From Afipia massiliensis (GTDB lineage: Bacteria > Pseudomonadota > Alphaproteobacteria > Rhizobiales > Xanthobacteraceae): a stretch of DNA of 64,000 nucleotides. The notes under the pieces were generated by a model. That model ran no database searches and was not told where the DNA came from. It saw only the letters and a list, made by a program, of their open reading frames with translations. The translations under genes and the position numbers were made by a program. The stretch is taken from assembly GCF_014203115.1 (NCBI RefSeq), contig NZ_JACHIJ010000004.1:1-64000 (forward strand). The letters run 5' to 3'. Shown in pieces: positions 27,599 to 36,016 of the stretch (its first letter is position 1; every line of letters begins with the position of its first letter).

Positions 27599-29173
27599 TT
27601 AGATGCCGAGCGCGACACCATCCTTGCGATGGTCGGTGGCGCCGAGCAGGGCGCCGCGTTCGTGATCGATCCAGATCGCCTGACAGCCGCCGATTGCGGC
27701 GTCGGCCCATTTCACATCATGCCCGCGCGCGGCCAGTTCAGTGCCGATCTCTTTGCCAAATGTCGGCTCCAGCGACAGCACGCCTTCGAATGCGAACGAG
27801 CGCGGCGCTTCCGACGCGGCCTGAATGTCCATGCCGAGGTCGAACACGTTGGACAGGAAATTGCCGTGGCCGGTCGCCTGATAGTGGCCGCCCATGACGC
27901 CGAACGGCATCATGCAGCGCCCGTTCTTCATGACCATGCCGGGAATGATGGTGTGCATCGGCCGCTTGTTCGGCCCGAGCGCGTTGGGATGACCCGGCTG
28001 TAGCCGGAAACCCCAGCCGCGGTTGTGCAGCAGCACGCCGGACTTCGGTGCGTAGATGCCGCTGCCGAACGGCTGAAACAGCGAATTGATGAACGACACG
28101 GCGTTGAGGTCGCGGTCCACCACCGTGACGTACACCGTATCCTTGTGCTCGATGTCGTCCCAGTCGACGGCCGCGCTCGCGCGTTTCATGTCGATCTTGC
28201 TACGGATCGCACCGATATAGCTGTCCGAGAGAAAATGCGCCGCATCGACCTTGCCGTGCGCCGGATCGCAGAAAAATGCATCGCGCGCGCGGTAGGCCGC
28301 CTTGCTCGCTTCCGCCAGCAGATGCACGCGGTCAACCTCTGAAAGCGCCTTGATGTCGTAACCGGCCAGCGTGCGCAGGATCATCAGCGCCGCGAGGCCC
28401 TGCCCGTTCGGTGGACATTCGAGAATGTCATGGCCGCCGTAGCTTGTGGAAATCGGCGTCACGTCTTCCGGCGTGTTCGCAGCAAAATCTGCGACGGTGT
28501 GCGTACCGCCAAGGCCTTGCAGCACGGTGGCGAGTTCTTCTGCTACCTCACCTTCATAGAAAGCCGCGCGGCCTTCGCGCGCGATGCGCCGCAGTGTCTT
28601 GCCGAGCGTGGGCTGACTGCGCCGGTCGCCGATGTCGGGCGCAACGCCGCCGGGAAGATATTGCTCCTTCGCCGCCGGATTGCTTTCCAGCCGCGCGCGA
28701 TTGCGCGACCAGTCCAACGCGACGCGCGGCGTGATGCGGAAGCCGTTCTCCGCGGAGTCGATCGCGGGCTTCAAGATTTCTTCCAGCGATTTGCTGCCGT
28801 ACTTCGCAGCGAGCGTGCACCATGCATCGATCGCGCCTGGAACGGTGACGCCCTCGATCGAGGTCGGCGTGAGAGCCTTCGCGTCCTTGGCCACGGCCGC
28901 TAGATCGGTCTTCGCCGGCGTGCGGCCCGATCCGTTCAGCGCCACCGGCTTACCGGCCTTCGGCGAATACAGCACGAAACAGTCGCCGCCGACGCCGGTC
29001 ATCTGCGGCTCGACCACGCCCTGCAGCGCAACCGCCGCAATGGCGGCGTCCATGGCGTTGCCGCCGGCTTTCAGAATGTCGAGCGCGGCGAGTGTTGCCT
29101 GCGGATGCGAGGTCGCGGCCATGCCGCGTTCCCCCACTGCGATGGAGCGGGACGGCGAGATGAAATTGCGCAT
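27599..29173 (-). CDS. gamma-glutamyltransferase family protein
   Basis: 524 residues. Ntn-hydrolase that cleaves itself before a threonine; the likely nucleophile is the Thr in [19 protein letters not shown]. Other marks are [47 protein letters not shown] and the C-terminal [10 protein letters not shown]. No signal peptide is seen, unlike periplasmic GGT proteins, so this may be one of the cytosolic GGT-like acylases. It is convergent with the haloacid dehalogenase gene. Confidence 0.92.
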   Translation of the reverse strand: MRNFISPSRSIAVGERGMAATSHPQATLAALDILKAGGNAMDAAIAAVALQGVVEPQMTGVGGDCFVLYSPKAGKPVALNGSGRTPAKTDLAAVAKDAKALTPTSIEGVTVPGAIDAWCTLAAKYGSKSLEEILKPAIDSAENGFRITPRVALDWSRNRARLESNPAAKEQYLPGGVAPDIGDRRSQPTLGKTLRRIAREGRAAFYEGEVAEELATVLQGLGGTHTVADFAANTPEDVTPISTSYGGHDILECPPNGQGLAALMILRTLAGYDIKALSEVDRVHLLAEASKAAYRARDAFFCDPAHGKVDAAHFLSDSYIGAIRSKIDMKRASAAVDWDDIEHKDTVYVTVVDRDLNAVSFINSLFQPFGSGIYAPKSGVLLHNRGWGFRLQPGHPNALGPNKRPMHTIIPGMVMKNGRCMMPFGVMGGHYQATGHGNFLSNVFDLGMDIQAASEAPRSFAFEGVLSLEPTFGKEIGTELAARGHDVKWADAAIGGCQAIWIDHERGALLGATDHRKDGVALGI

Positions 29174-29256
29174 TCAGGGAAACCTTCGAGGATGGAAACC
29201 CCTTTTAAGCCGAGTTGAACCTTCGATCCACCCCTCGCCGGGAATGTGATGCATGC

Positions 29257-30171
29257 CTATCTCGCCGCGCGTTTGGTGCGGCCGAGCTTGTCGGCGAGAA
29301 AATCCGCGAGCACTTCGACACGCGCCGGGCGCGGGCCACCCGGCGGCATCACCAGATGCACCGCACCCTCGGGCTGCTTCCAGTCCTTGAGGATCACTTC
29401 AAGCCGCCCGTCGGCGATGGCCTCGCCGACAATGAAATCCGGCAGATCGGCAATGCCGAGCCCGGCCAGCAGCGCCGGCATTGGCGCCTCGCCGTTGTTC
29501 ACACGTAACTGTCCGGAAGGCCGCACCGTCGCCTGCTCGCCCGCAGAGTTGACGTAGTGCCAGACCCCTGGCGTCGAGAGATACGCGTAGCCGAAGCATT
29601 TGTGGTCGGCGAGATGCATCGGATGCGTCGGACGACCATGCTTCTTGAGGTAAGAAGGCGCCGCCACCGTGTACCGCCGCATGCCGCACAGCCGGCGCGC
29701 CACCAGCGACGAATCCGGCAGGCGCGCGATACGAATGCCGGCATCAAAGCCGTCGCCGATCAGATCGACCATGGCATCACTCAGATGCAGGTCGATGGAC
29801 ACCTCGGGATAAGCGGCGAGAAACTCCGGCAGCAGCGGCGCGATGACCCTGACGCCAAACGTCATCGGCACCGCGAACCGCACCAGCCCGCGCGGCACGG
29901 ACGATTGGGCCAGCGCGTCGCTTTCCAAGGCTTCGCCATCCATCAGGAGCCTCGCCGCACGCTCGGACAATTTCTGGCCGGCATCGGTCAGCGCCAGTTG
30001 CCGCGAGGTGCGATTGAACAGCCGCGCCCCGAGCCGTTCTTCAAGCCGGCTGACCGCCTTGGAAACGGTCGCTTTCGACAGCGCCAATTCTGCCGCGGCC
30101 CCAGCAAACGACCGCATTTCCACGACTTTGGCGAAGATCGCGAGGGCCTCAAAGTCCGGGAGCCTGGACAT
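29257..30171 (-). CDS. LysR family transcriptional regulator
   Basis: 304 residues. The ATG at 30171 (MSRLPDFEALAIF) has GAAAGG upstream; an earlier TTG adds five residues. The N-terminal HTH (FAGAAAELALSKATVSKAVSRLEERLGARLFNRTSR) and the effector domain are typical of the LysR subgroup that controls oxidoreductase genes next door. It diverges from the SDR gene, and an inverted repeat lies in the 131-bp gap, so the SDR-pirin-WrbA-hydrolase set is the likely target. Confidence 0.9.
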   Translation of the reverse strand: MSRLPDFEALAIFAKVVEMRSFAGAAAELALSKATVSKAVSRLEERLGARLFNRTSRQLALTDAGQKLSERAARLLMDGEALESDALAQSSVPRGLVRFAVPMTFGVRVIAPLLPEFLAAYPEVSIDLHLSDAMVDLIGDGFDAGIRIARLPDSSLVARRLCGMRRYTVAAPSYLKKHGRPTHPMHLADHKCFGYAYLSTPGVWHYVNSAGEQATVRPSGQLRVNNGEAPMPALLAGLGIADLPDFIVGEAIADGRLEVILKDWKQPEGAVHLVMPPGGPRPARVEVLADFLADKLGRTKRAAR

Positions 30172-30198
30172 ATCGGAACCTTTCAAGGGGCAGATATG

Positions 30199-30213
30199 GA
30201 AACAATGAGTTTC
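30199..30213. promoter_or_regulatory. inverted repeat GAAAC-N5-GTTTC, candidate LysR site
   Basis: A 5-bp-arm inverted repeat lies between the LysR gene and the SDR gene, with a third GTTTC at 30218. The position and dyad suit LysR binding but the arms are short. Confidence 0.35.
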
Positions 30214-30302
30214 AATAGTTTCTATTTATGCACCATCCGCGAGCGCTTATCCATTGCCCATCGAACAATTCAACAAGCGAACTCCCACTCAAGGAGACCC
30301 CA

Positions 30303-31052
30303 ATGTCCAAGTCACTCAAAGGCAAAGTCGCTCTGGTTACCGGCGGATCGCGCGGCATCGGTGCAGCCAGCGCGAAGGCGCTGGCCGATGAAGGTGCGAA
30401 CGTCGCCATCAGCTACTCAGCGTCCGCCGACAAGGCCGAGGCCGTCGTCCGCGACCTGAAGGCCAAGGGCGTCGAGGCGAAAGCCTTCAAGGCCGACCAG
30501 GCCAACAGCGGCGAAGTCGATCAGTTGGTGAAGGACGTCGCCAGGCATTTCGGCCGTCTCGACATCCTCGTGAACAACGCGGGCGTCGCGGTGACCGGCG
30601 CAGTCGACGATCCGAACAGCGACACCGCCGCGTTCGACCGCCAGTACGCGATCAATATCGATGGAGTCGTGACGGCCATCCGCTCCGCATCGAAACTGAT
30701 GGGCGACGGCGGCCGCATCGTCACCATCGGCTCTGACATCGCCACCCGCGCATCGTTCCCCGGCATGGCCGACTACGCCGCCACCAAGGCTGCGATCGTC
30801 GGTTACACCAAGGGCGCGGCACGCGACCTCGGCCCGCGCGGCATCACCGTCAACGTGCTTCAGCCCGGCTCGATCGACACCGACATGAATCCGGCTGACG
30901 GACCAAGCTCGGAAGCGCAGCGCACGCTGCATGCGCTTCAGCGCTACGGCAAACCGGAAGAGATCGCGGCCGGTGTCGTGTTTCTCGCCAGCCCCGGTGC
31001 GTCGTTCGTGACCGGCACAGTGCTCAACGTCGATGGCGGCTTCGGCGCCTGA
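30303..31052 (+). CDS. SDR family oxidoreductase
   Basis: 249 residues from ATG 30303, preceded by AAGGAGA. Classical short-chain dehydrogenase: cofactor motif VTGGSRGIGAASAKAL, NNAG in ILVNNAGVAVTG, catalytic YAATK (Tyr and Lys) and PGSIDTDMNP. It reduces or oxidises a carbonyl/alcohol with NAD(P). It is the first of a plus-strand series (SDR, pirin, WrbA, hydrolase) divergent from the LysR regulator gene, so these probably act in electrophile or quinone stress. Confidence 0.93.
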   Translation: MSKSLKGKVALVTGGSRGIGAASAKALADEGANVAISYSASADKAEAVVRDLKAKGVEAKAFKADQANSGEVDQLVKDVARHFGRLDILVNNAGVAVTGAVDDPNSDTAAFDRQYAINIDGVVTAIRSASKLMGDGGRIVTIGSDIATRASFPGMADYAATKAAIVGYTKGAARDLGPRGITVNVLQPGSIDTDMNPADGPSSEAQRTLHALQRYGKPEEIAAGVVFLASPGASFVTGTVLNVDGGFGA

Positions 31053-31123
31053 TCCAGATTGACAACGCCAGGTGCATCACGCGCCCGGCAATCCCTCAAG
31101 CATATTCAATGAAGGAATATCCC

Positions 31124-31822
31124 ATGATCGAACTTCGACCATTCAATAAACTCGGCAGCGCGGACCACGGCTGGCTCAAGGCCAGGCATCACTTCTCGTT
31201 CGGCAGCTATCATAACCCTGCCAACATCAGCCATGGCAGCCTGCGCGTCTGGAACGACGACGAGATCGCTCCGAACACCGGTTTCCCTGCGCATCCTCAT
31301 GCCAACATGGAAATCATCACCTTCGTCCGCGAAGGCGCGATTACCCATCAGGACTCGCTCGGCAACGAGGGACGCACTGAAGCCGGCGATGTGCAGGTGA
31401 TGAGTGCAGGCTCGGGCATCCGCCACTCCGAATACAACCTTGAGCCGGTGACGACCAAGATCTTCCAGATCTGGATCGTGCCGACGCAGGACGGCGGACA
31501 GCCAACCTGGGGTGCGAAGCCGTTTCCGAAGGCCGATCGCTCCGGCAAGTTCGTCACCATCGCCAGCGGCTTCAAGGCCGACAACGATGCGCTGCCGATC
31601 CGTGCCGATGCGCGCGTGCTCGCCACCACGCTGAAGGCCGGCGAGACCGCCGAATATGCTCTCGGCGAGAAGCGCTACGGCTATCTCGTGCCGGCCAGCG
31701 GCAGCGTCGAGGTGAATGGCGTGCGCGCCAACACCCGCGACGGCATCGCCGTCCAGAAAGAAGCGTCGGTGAAGATCACCGCGCTCGAAGACACCGAACT
31801 CGTGCTGGTGGATGCGGCGTAA
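31124..31822 (+). CDS. pirin family protein
   Basis: 232 residues; the ATG at 31124 has AAGGAA 8 nt upstream. Bicupin of the YhhW/pirin type: metal ligands in [16 protein letters not shown] and the second His/Glu set in [14 protein letters not shown]. Bacterial YhhW members oxidise quercetin and are often placed with quinone reductases, as here. The gene follows the SDR by 71 bp and precedes wrbA. Confidence 0.92.
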   Translation: MIELRPFNKLGSADHGWLKARHHFSFGSYHNPANISHGSLRVWNDDEIAPNTGFPAHPHANMEIITFVREGAITHQDSLGNEGRTEAGDVQVMSAGSGIRHSEYNLEPVTTKIFQIWIVPTQDGGQPTWGAKPFPKADRSGKFVTIASGFKADNDALPIRADARVLATTLKAGETAEYALGEKRYGYLVPASGSVEVNGVRANTRDGIAVQKEASVKITALEDTELVLVDAA

Positions 31823-31878
31823 GCCGCATCCCTCCATCACCCAATTCCACCACCTCTGAAAAACTGAAGGAAGCCACC

Positions 31879-32478
31879 ATGGCCAAGGTTCTCGTACTTT
31901 ACTATTCCGCCTACGGACACATCGAAGCGATGGCGAATGCTGTCGCCGAGGGCGCCCGCGAAGCCGGCGCGACGGTCGACATCAAGCGCGTGCCCGAACT
32001 GGTTCCGCCTGACGTCGCCAAGGCGTCGTACTACAAGGTCGATCAGGCGGCCCCTGTCGCCAAGATCGACGATCTCGTGAACTACGACGCGATCATCGTC
32101 GGCACCGGCACGCGCTTTGGCCGCATGTCGTCGCAGATGGCGAACTTCCTCGATCAGGCCGGCGGCCTGTGGGCGAAGGGCGCGCTGCACGGCAAGGTCG
32201 GCGGTGCGTTCTCATCAAGCGCCACACAACACGGCGGCCAGGAAACGACACTGTTCTCGATCATCACCAACCTGCTGCACTTCGGCATGGTCGTGGTTGG
32301 CCTGAACTACGGCTTCGCCGGCCAGATGGGCGTCAAGGAAGTCACCGGCGGCTCGCCTTACGGCGCGACCACCATCACCGACGGCGACGGTAGCCGCCAG
32401 CCGAGCCAGAACGAACTCGACGGCGCGCGCTATCAGGGCCGCACCATCGCGGAAACCGCGAAGAAGCTCCACGGCTAA
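31879..32478 (+). CDS. wrbA: NAD(P)H:quinone oxidoreductase type IV
   Basis: 199 residues, the normal WrbA length. Flavodoxin-fold FMN enzyme that reduces quinones by two electrons, avoiding semiquinones. The N-terminal FMN phosphate loop is [12 protein letters not shown]. Further marks are [33 protein letters not shown] and a C-terminal [13 protein letters not shown]. It follows the pirin gene, and a perfect terminator follows it at 32484, ending this transcription unit. Confidence 0.95.
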   Translation: MAKVLVLYYSAYGHIEAMANAVAEGAREAGATVDIKRVPELVPPDVAKASYYKVDQAAPVAKIDDLVNYDAIIVGTGTRFGRMSSQMANFLDQAGGLWAKGALHGKVGGAFSSSATQHGGQETTLFSIITNLLHFGMVVVGLNYGFAGQMGVKEVTGGSPYGATTITDGDGSRQPSQNELDGARYQGRTIAETAKKLHG

Positions 32479-32483
32479 TCGAC

Positions 32484-32515
32484 AAACGGCGGCGCTGGCA
32501 ACAGCGCCGCCGTTT
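32484..32515 (+). terminator. terminator hairpin after wrbA
   Basis: Perfect 14-bp arms AAACGGCGGCGCTG and CAGCGCCGCCGTTT around a 4-nt loop; the run of T at its 3' arm is short. Confidence 0.8.
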
Positions 32516-32544
32516 CCATGACTCCCCGAGATGAAGAGACTGCC

Positions 32545-32730
32545 ATGAACGACGCAATACATCTGTTCAATCTTGCGCGCGGACCGCTGCGCGCGCTGGC
32601 GCGAAACTGGATGTGCCGAGGTCTTCGCCGCACGGCCCTGCGCGGCACGACAGGGTTGGATCGGCACTGCGGCAGATGCGACGCGGCTACGACCAATGAC
32701 GGTCGCGCAATTGCCATCGGAAAACGCTAG
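32545..32730 (+). CDS. hypothetical small basic protein
   Basis: A 61-codon frame ([20 protein letters not shown]...) with a weak AGAG ribosome site. The first half recalls short DUF1127-type proteins, but the usual Arg-rich C-terminal motif is missing, so it may be a frameshifted remnant. It sits alone between the wrbA terminator and the hydrolase gene. Confidence 0.3.
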   Translation: MNDAIHLFNLARGPLRALARNWMCRGLRRTALRGTTGLDRHCGRCDAATTNDGRAIAIGKR

Positions 32731-32783
32731 GCTCCGCTCCGCCGGGTTTATTCTGTCTTTCAAGGCAAGAGGGAGCAGGCATT

Positions 32784-33608
32784 ATGCCGACGATCAAGGT
32801 CAAGGACGGCACTGAAATCTTTTACAAGGACTGGGGTACGGGACAGCCCATCGTTTTCAGCCATGGCTGGCCTCTCTCGGCGGACGACTGGGATACGCAG
32901 ATGCTCTTCTTTCTGAGCAAAGGCTTTCGCGTCATCGCCCATGACCGGCGCGGTCACGGCCGCTCGACCCAGACCGGCGGCGGCCACGACATGGATCACT
33001 ACGCCGACGATCTGGCTGCGCTGACGGCGCATCTCGATCTGAAAAACGCAGTGCATGTCGGTCACTCGACCGGCGGCGGCGAAGTTGCGCATTATATCGC
33101 GCGTCATGGCGAGAGCCGCGTCGCCAAGGGCGTCCTGATCAGCGCAGTGCCGCCGATCATGGTGAAAACTGCCAGCAATCCCGGCGGGCTGCCCAAGGAA
33201 GTGTTCGACGGACTGCAGGCGCAGCTTGCAGCCAACCGCGCGCAATTCTATCGCGATCTGCCGGCGGGGCCGTTCTACGGTTATAACCGTCCCGGCGCGA
33301 CGCCATCGGAAGGCATCATTCAGAACTGGTGGCGGCAGGGCATGATGGGCGGCGCCAAGGCACACTATGACGGCATCGTCGCCTTCTCGCAGACGGATTT
33401 CACCGAAGACCTGAAGAAGATCACGGTGCCGGTGCTGGTGATGCACGGCGACGACGATCAGATCGTGCCGTATGCCGATTCAGCGCCGCTGTCCGCCAAG
33501 CTGCTGAAGAACGGCACCCTGAAAACCTACAAGGGTTTTCCGCACGGCATGCCCACCACCGAAGCTGAGACGATCAACGCCGATCTGCTGGCATTCATCA
33601 AAAGCTGA
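32784..33608 (+). CDS. cofactor-free haloperoxidase-like alpha/beta hydrolase
   Basis: 274 residues. Alpha/beta hydrolase with the haloperoxidase-type elbow [14 protein letters not shown] (Ser nucleophile), catalytic Asp in [10 protein letters not shown] and His in [10 protein letters not shown], plus the oxyanion segment [12 protein letters not shown]. These enzymes act as esterases or perhydrolases. No signal peptide is present. A strong terminator follows at 33627. It shares strand and redox theme with the SDR-pirin-WrbA genes. Confidence 0.92.
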   Translation: MPTIKVKDGTEIFYKDWGTGQPIVFSHGWPLSADDWDTQMLFFLSKGFRVIAHDRRGHGRSTQTGGGHDMDHYADDLAALTAHLDLKNAVHVGHSTGGGEVAHYIARHGESRVAKGVLISAVPPIMVKTASNPGGLPKEVFDGLQAQLAANRAQFYRDLPAGPFYGYNRPGATPSEGIIQNWWRQGMMGGAKAHYDGIVAFSQTDFTEDLKKITVPVLVMHGDDDQIVPYADSAPLSAKLLKNGTLKTYKGFPHGMPTTEAETINADLLAFIKS

Positions 33609-33626
33609 CAGGCAGTGAATGCTGCG

Positions 33627-33653
33627 AAAGGCCCGCTCATTGAGCGGGCCTTT
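33627..33653 (+). terminator. rho-independent terminator
   Basis: 12-bp arms AAAGGCCCGCTC and GAGCGGGCCTTT with a 3-nt loop, followed by T-rich sequence, right after the hydrolase gene. Confidence 0.88.
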
Positions 33654-33738
33654 TATTTGTTCAGAGATTGCGGCGCCTTCGGACGGAACCCATGGCGGGT
33701 CAGACCGTTGTCGGTCCATCACCCCGGAGAACAACACG

Positions 33739-34110
33739 ATGGACAAGGATCGGATCACAGGCGCCGCGAAGGACGCCGCAGGCAAGGTGGAAGGTGCGTT
33801 CGGCCGCGCAACCGGCGATGCATCAACCGAAGCCTCGGGGCGGGCGCGCGAAGCCGCAGGAACTGTGCAGAATCTGTACGGTCAGGCGAAGGATGCCGCG
33901 CGCGACATCGGCGATGCGGCGAGCGATTACGCCAAGGATGCGCTCGATGCCGGCAGCGACATTTATCGCGATGGCAGCAAGGCAATGGCATCCACCGTTC
34001 GCGAACAGCCGCTCGGCGCGCTGCTTGTCGCGGGCGCGGTCGGCTTCGCGCTGGCCTTGATGCTGAACCGGCAGCCGCGCCGCCGCAGATCGTTGCGCGA
34101 CTACTACTAA
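33739..34110 (+). CDS. CsbD-like stress protein with C-terminal membrane helix
   Basis: 123 residues from ATG 33739, with GGAGA upstream. The first 70 residues are a CsbD-like helical low-complexity domain (MDKDRITGAAKDAAGKVEGAFG; repeats of AxDxA type). A single transmembrane helix follows (PLGALLVAGAVGFALALML) and then a basic tail RQPRRRRSLRDYY. CsbD proteins are abundant stress proteins of unknown mechanism. The membrane anchor resembles ElaB/DUF883 ribosome-docking proteins, so that family is an alternative assignment. Confidence 0.8.
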   Translation: MDKDRITGAAKDAAGKVEGAFGRATGDASTEASGRAREAAGTVQNLYGQAKDAARDIGDAASDYAKDALDAGSDIYRDGSKAMASTVREQPLGALLVAGAVGFALALMLNRQPRRRRSLRDYY

Positions 34111-34131
34111 TCTCGAACAAGAGATGCAAAA

Positions 34132-34157
34132 AAGGCGCGCGTATCAACGCGCGCCTT
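34132..34157. terminator. perfect GC-rich hairpin after the CsbD-like gene
   Basis: Arms AAGGCGCGCGT and ACGCGCGCCTT with loop ATCA. A run of six A precedes it on the plus strand, so it would act as an intrinsic terminator only for minus-strand transcripts; for the plus strand it lacks T residues. Confidence 0.6.
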
Positions 34158-34318
34158 GGCGCGCGCGATAGGCGCGTGCGCGGATTGAGAATGTGCATTG
34201 CACTATGGCTGCCCGCTCCGCCGAGTTTGCTAAACGTGTCCGCGTTGTGCCGATGTGACGTTCAGGATATATGGAACTCCATACTTGCTGAATTTCATCG
34301 GGGAACGGGGTCTTGCAA

Positions 34319-34819
34319 ATGTTCAGGCTGACTGGATTGACTGCGGCGGTCGTTGCGTTCGGATTGATTGTCAGTGCTCCTGTCGCGCAGGCAGGCACGT
34401 GGGAAGACGGCGTGAAGGCTTTTGCGCGCAAGGAATATGCGGCCGCGGCGAAACTGTTTCGTCCGCTTGCGGAAAAAGGAAGCGCCGTCGCGCAGTATCG
34501 AATTGCGTTGATGCACAAGATGGGGCTGGGCGTCTCCAAGGATCGCAAACAGGCCCAGAAGTGGAGCCGGCTCGCCGCAAAGCAGGGCAACGCGGACGCG
34601 CAGGTCCTGCTGGGAAGCCTGTACTACAAAGGCGAAGGCAAAGAATCCGACGACATCGAAAAAGCGTACATGTGGTACGACATCGCCGCGACGCAGGGGA
34701 ATGACGAGGCCAGGAAAGAACTCGCGGCCGTGTCCAGCCAGCTCAGCTCACAGCAGGTCGCCGAAGCACGTGCGAAGGCGAAGAAGTGCGCATCGTCCGG
34801 CTATCAGCAATGCGATTGA
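34319..34819 (+). CDS. Sel1-repeat periplasmic protein
   Basis: 166 residues, starting at ATG 34319. A signal peptide (LTAAVVAFGLIVSAPVAQAG) leads into Sel1-like repeats: YRIALMHKMGLGVSKDRKQAQKWSRLAAKQG and VLLGSLYYKGEG...KAYMWYDIAATQG. Sel1 proteins are protein-protein scaffolds. The C-terminal portion contains two Cys (KKCASSGYQQC) that may form a disulphide. It is a single gene with its own terminator. Confidence 0.88.
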   Translation: MFRLTGLTAAVVAFGLIVSAPVAQAGTWEDGVKAFARKEYAAAAKLFRPLAEKGSAVAQYRIALMHKMGLGVSKDRKQAQKWSRLAAKQGNADAQVLLGSLYYKGEGKESDDIEKAYMWYDIAATQGNDEARKELAAVSSQLSSQQVAEARAKAKKCASSGYQQCD

Positions 34820-34860
34820 TGGAACGGCGAGCTTAGCCGATCATCTGATGTTGCGAATTC

Positions 34861-34885
34861 AAGCCCGGCCCCGCGCCGGGCTTTT
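34861..34885 (+). terminator. rho-independent terminator after the Sel1 gene
   Basis: Arms AAGCCCGGC and GCCGGGCTT with a 5-nt loop and four T residues. Confidence 0.8.
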
Positions 34886-34935
34886 GCGTGCGCCCATGCG
34901 CAACGACCGGACAGCTTTGTTTGCTCGGAGGATGT

Positions 34936-35133
34936 TTATCTGCCGAGATGTCGGCGTACGGCGGCAACAGCGGGTCCGACCTCCTCGATCGCGGCGATGA
35001 GATCCTGCGGCGAGACGCTGAGGCGATATGCCCAATAACCGGTGGCGGCATCATCCGTCATGTCGATCACAGGTGCGGGACGCGCACCGGTATTCGACGA
35101 CAGCACGGACGCGACTGTCACAAGGCGGAGCAT
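34936..35133 (-). CDS. DUF3606 domain protein
   Basis: 65 residues. The C-terminal half (YWAYRLSVSPQDLIAAIEEVGPAVAAVRRHL) matches the small DUF3606 domain, which resembles a helical pair and has no known function. An N-terminal leader-like stretch (MLRLVTVASVLSS) may not be part of the mature protein. It is convergent with the Sel1 gene. Confidence 0.75.
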   Translation of the reverse strand: MLRLVTVASVLSSNTGARPAPVIDMTDDAATGYWAYRLSVSPQDLIAAIEEVGPAVAAVRRHLGR

Positions 35134-35304
35134 GCTTCAAAATAGCACGAGAAGGCCCGCGCCGCACGCAGCCGCACGCCTCAGCGTTAATGAAGATGAA
35201 ACGCCGTCGCCGGGACCGCGGGCCGGGTAATTTTCCGCCGTCGCGGAGCCCGAATTGCTATAGTCGGCCCCAAAACGCGGATCGCATTGTTCCGAGGCAC
35301 GACA

Positions 35305-35628
35305 TTGGCTCAACCGTTCATCGTCTCCATTCCCCACAAGCTCGGCAAAGAGGAAGCGGCCCGCCGCCTGAAAGCCGGGCTAGGCAGCGTCCGTTCGGAA
35401 TACGCAAGGATTCTCCAGATCAACGAGGAGATCTGGAGCGGAGACCGTCTTGCGTTTCAGTTGACGGCACTGAAACAGCAGGTCAGCGGAACGGTCGATG
35501 TCGCGGAGGATCACGTCAAGGTCGAGGTGATGCTGCCCTGGCTGCTCGCAGGCCTGGCGCACGGCGTTCAGGCGACGATTCGATCCCGCGCTACGCGCAT
35601 GCTGGAAAAGAAGACAACGGACGTCTGA
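35305..35628 (+). CDS. polyhydroxyalkanoic acid system family protein
   Basis: 107 residues from TTG 35305, chosen because GAGG lies 8 nt upstream and the protein then begins MAQPFIVSIPHKLGKEEA; an earlier TTG at 35287 is possible. It matches the PHA_gran_rgn family (HKLGKEEAARRLKAGL, VEVMLPWLLAGLA), small proteins associated with PHA metabolism. A phasin gene is present about 20 kb away. Confidence 0.82.
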   Translation: MAQPFIVSIPHKLGKEEAARRLKAGLGSVRSEYARILQINEEIWSGDRLAFQLTALKQQVSGTVDVAEDHVKVEVMLPWLLAGLAHGVQATIRSRATRMLEKKTTDV

Positions 35629-35698
35629 TCCATCCGAACAAAAGCCCGGCATTGCTGCCGAGCCTCGTTCAATCTCAAACATACTAGTCAAAAACCTA

Positions 35699-35911
35699 TC
35701 AGCCGTTGTTGGCCTTCAGTTTCAGCCATGTGGTGCGGACATTCTCCTTGACCTGTCCCCACTCACTGGCGGCGACATCCCAGTTCACGATCTGGCGTGA
35801 CGTGCCCGCCGATGCGCCGCTGGCGACCGTCGATGTTGCCATCGAATCATGAACGTAAACCACGCCGATGGTCAGCAGGCAGCCCAGTACCATTCCCGGA
35901 AAAGTTCGCAT
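35699..35911 (-). CDS. small single-span membrane protein, uncharacterised
   Basis: 70 residues from ATG 35911, with GGAGGA upstream. One helix near the N-terminus (MRTFPGMVLGCLLTIGVVYVHD) and a soluble C-terminal part. I recognise no named family. The good ribosome site and ordinary codon use suggest a real gene. Confidence 0.6.
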   Translation of the reverse strand: MRTFPGMVLGCLLTIGVVYVHDSMATSTVASGASAGTSRQIVNWDVAASEWGQVKENVRTTWLKLKANNG

Positions 35912-35965
35912 GTGATCGTCCTCCGACACATGCAACGCGGCAGCGCCTTTAGAGTTCCGCACACG

Positions 35966-35997
35966 AAAACGCCCGCCGATCTCGGGACCGGCGGGCG
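35966..35997 (-). terminator. terminator of the beta-barrel gene
   Basis: Arms CGCCCGCCG and CGGCGGGCG at 35970-35997. Read on the minus strand the hairpin is followed by four T residues, 19 bp after the stop of the outer-membrane protein gene. Confidence 0.75.
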
Positions 35998-36016
35998 CGA
36001 TTGCCTGTAGCGAAGA

